DNA of 64,000 nt from positions 434,001-498,000 of the forward strand of contig CANMRT010000002.1 in NCBI GenBank assembly GCA_947500415.1. Direction: 5' to 3'. This DNA is from an uncultured Roseicyclus sp. (GTDB taxonomy: Bacteria > Pseudomonadota > Alphaproteobacteria > Rhodobacterales > Rhodobacteraceae). Shown here one piece after another: positions 63,475-64,000 of this stretch. A model generated the notes under the pieces. It was not told where the DNA came from, searched no databases, and saw nothing but the letters and a program-made list of their open reading frames with translations. Within the stretch, counting starts at the first letter, position 1, and every line of letters starts with the position of its first letter. The position numbers and the translations under genes were made by a program.

Positions 63475-64000
63475 ATGTTGGTCTTTTGGAAAGCGCGGCT
63501 GGTGCTGTTGGCGGTGCCGAAAACCGGCACGACGGCGCTGGAACAGGCTCTCCTGCCCCACGCGGACACAGCGATTCTTAATCCGCCACAGCAGAAACAC
63601 TGCACGGTGAAGCGGTATCGCAACCAATTGCAGAAGTTCTTCGAGCAGCGCGGGCAGCGCAGGTTGGAGCTGATGGCCATTGTGCGTGAACCAGTCGATT
63701 GGTTGTCGAGCTGGTATCGCTATCGCGCTCGCGAAGCGATCGCAGGCGGAGACAATTCCACCCAAGGCATCAGTTTCGATGATTTCGTTGCCGCATGGTT
63801 GCAAGATGATCCCCCCGCCTTTGCCAAGGTCGGCCGCCAATCGCGGTTTGTAGCGGACGACGCAAACGACATTGGGGTTGAGCATTTGTTCAGCCACGCG
63901 AAGCTCGATCAGGCCGTCGAATTTCTGGAAGGTCGTGTGAAAGCGCGGCTGGAACTTGGGCGCACAAATGTCTCTCCGACCCAGACCATAGAGTTAAGCG
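63475..64000 (+). CDS. Sulfotransferase family protein, partial (3' end outside window)
   Basis: First 175 residues of a protein with sulfotransferase marks: the 5'-phosphosulfate loop VPKTGTTALEQAL (residues 14-26) and the 3'-phosphate motif VREPVDWLSSWYRY around 79-92. Family members move sulfate from PAPS to carbohydrates or lipids. The ATG at 63475 follows TGAGGGAC. Divergent from recA. Substrate unknown. Confidence 0.78.
   Translation, partial: MLVFWKARLVLLAVPKTGTTALEQALLPHADTAILNPPQQKHCTVKRYRNQLQKFFEQRGQRRLELMAIVREPVDWLSSWYRYRAREAIAGGDNSTQGISFDDFVAAWLQDDPPAFAKVGRQSRFVADDANDIGVEHLFSHAKLDQAVEFLEGRVKARLELGRTNVSPTQTIELS

Noticed and set aside
63367-63897. Minus-strand frame of 176 codons near the right edge
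   Set aside because: Antisense to the sulfotransferase frame, which carries both PAPS-binding motifs.

Overview
The window is GC-rich, densely packed alphaproteobacterial chromosome, most likely from a member of the Rhodobacterales (Roseobacter/Rhodobacter group). The evidence is gene content: a trgA-trgB-cysK tellurite-type locus, an alphaproteobacterial SOS box (GTTC-N7-GTTC) before recA, a Sit-type metal operon behind Mur-like boxes, a ugp operon behind Pho-like boxes, a non-pyrrolysine MttB-family methyltransferase, and many ABC importers with GntR/FadR-family regulators. Overlaps of the ATGA, GTGA and TGATG kind between consecutive genes are the rule, so operons can be read with some confidence. 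I see no prophage, insertion sequence, CRISPR array or rRNA. One tRNA-Ser(GGA) is present.

Region 1 (1-13.2 kb) has a truncated malonyl-CoA synthetase divergent from a fumarylacetoacetate-hydrolase-family enzyme. An envelope cluster follows: a Tat-exported OpgG/OpgD-type glucan protein and cytochrome b561 on the minus strand, and CDP-alcohol phosphatidyltransferase, LTA-synthase/MdoB-like transferase and a UPF0104-type membrane protein on the plus strand. Next comes a coupled run of NMT1/THI5-type binding protein, ATPase and a double-length permease, leading into a GT4 glycosyltransferase and an FkbM methyltransferase. It ends with a degenerate bacteriophytochrome-like PAS-GAF protein convergent with a lone receiver protein.

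Region 2 (13.7-29.1 kb) is the most system-like part. A divergent pair of operons surrounds a GntR repressor gene. Leftward are a complete sugar-type ABC importer, a Tm-1-like protein and a class II aldolase. Rightward are the repressor, a metallo-beta-lactamase-fold hydrolase, a HAD phosphatase, a second class II aldolase and an FGGY kinase. Perfect or near-perfect TTGTATACAA palindromes lie before the importer/repressor, before the hydrolase and, as a tandem pair, at the ribosome-binding site of the mttB-like gene 5 kb downstream. I infer one regulon and an uncharacterised catabolic pathway.

Region 3 (29.1-39.6 kb, all minus) holds a FAD oxidase / aldehyde dehydrogenase / DapA-family / GntR operon with its own AT-rich dyad, the tryptophan-to-anthranilate genes for tryptophan 2,3-dioxygenase and kynureninase, and a four-gene Sit/Tro-type metal importer.

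Region 4 (39.6-49.5 kb) has an SHMT-family enzyme, a lower-GC patch with a 28-bp perfect palindrome and an orphan small membrane-anchored protein, the ugpBAEC glycerol-3-phosphate importer, methylglyoxal synthase, two genes for exported proteins of unknown function (one with a single CxxCH haem motif), and a third GntR gene.

Region 5 (49.5-64 kb) is mostly core functions: tRNA-Ser, an EEP-fold hydrolase, AlaX, a large MscS channel, cysK, trgB, trgA, cfa, photolyase, a DUF1330 protein, alaS, recA with SOS box and intrinsic terminator, and a truncated sulfotransferase gene at the right edge.
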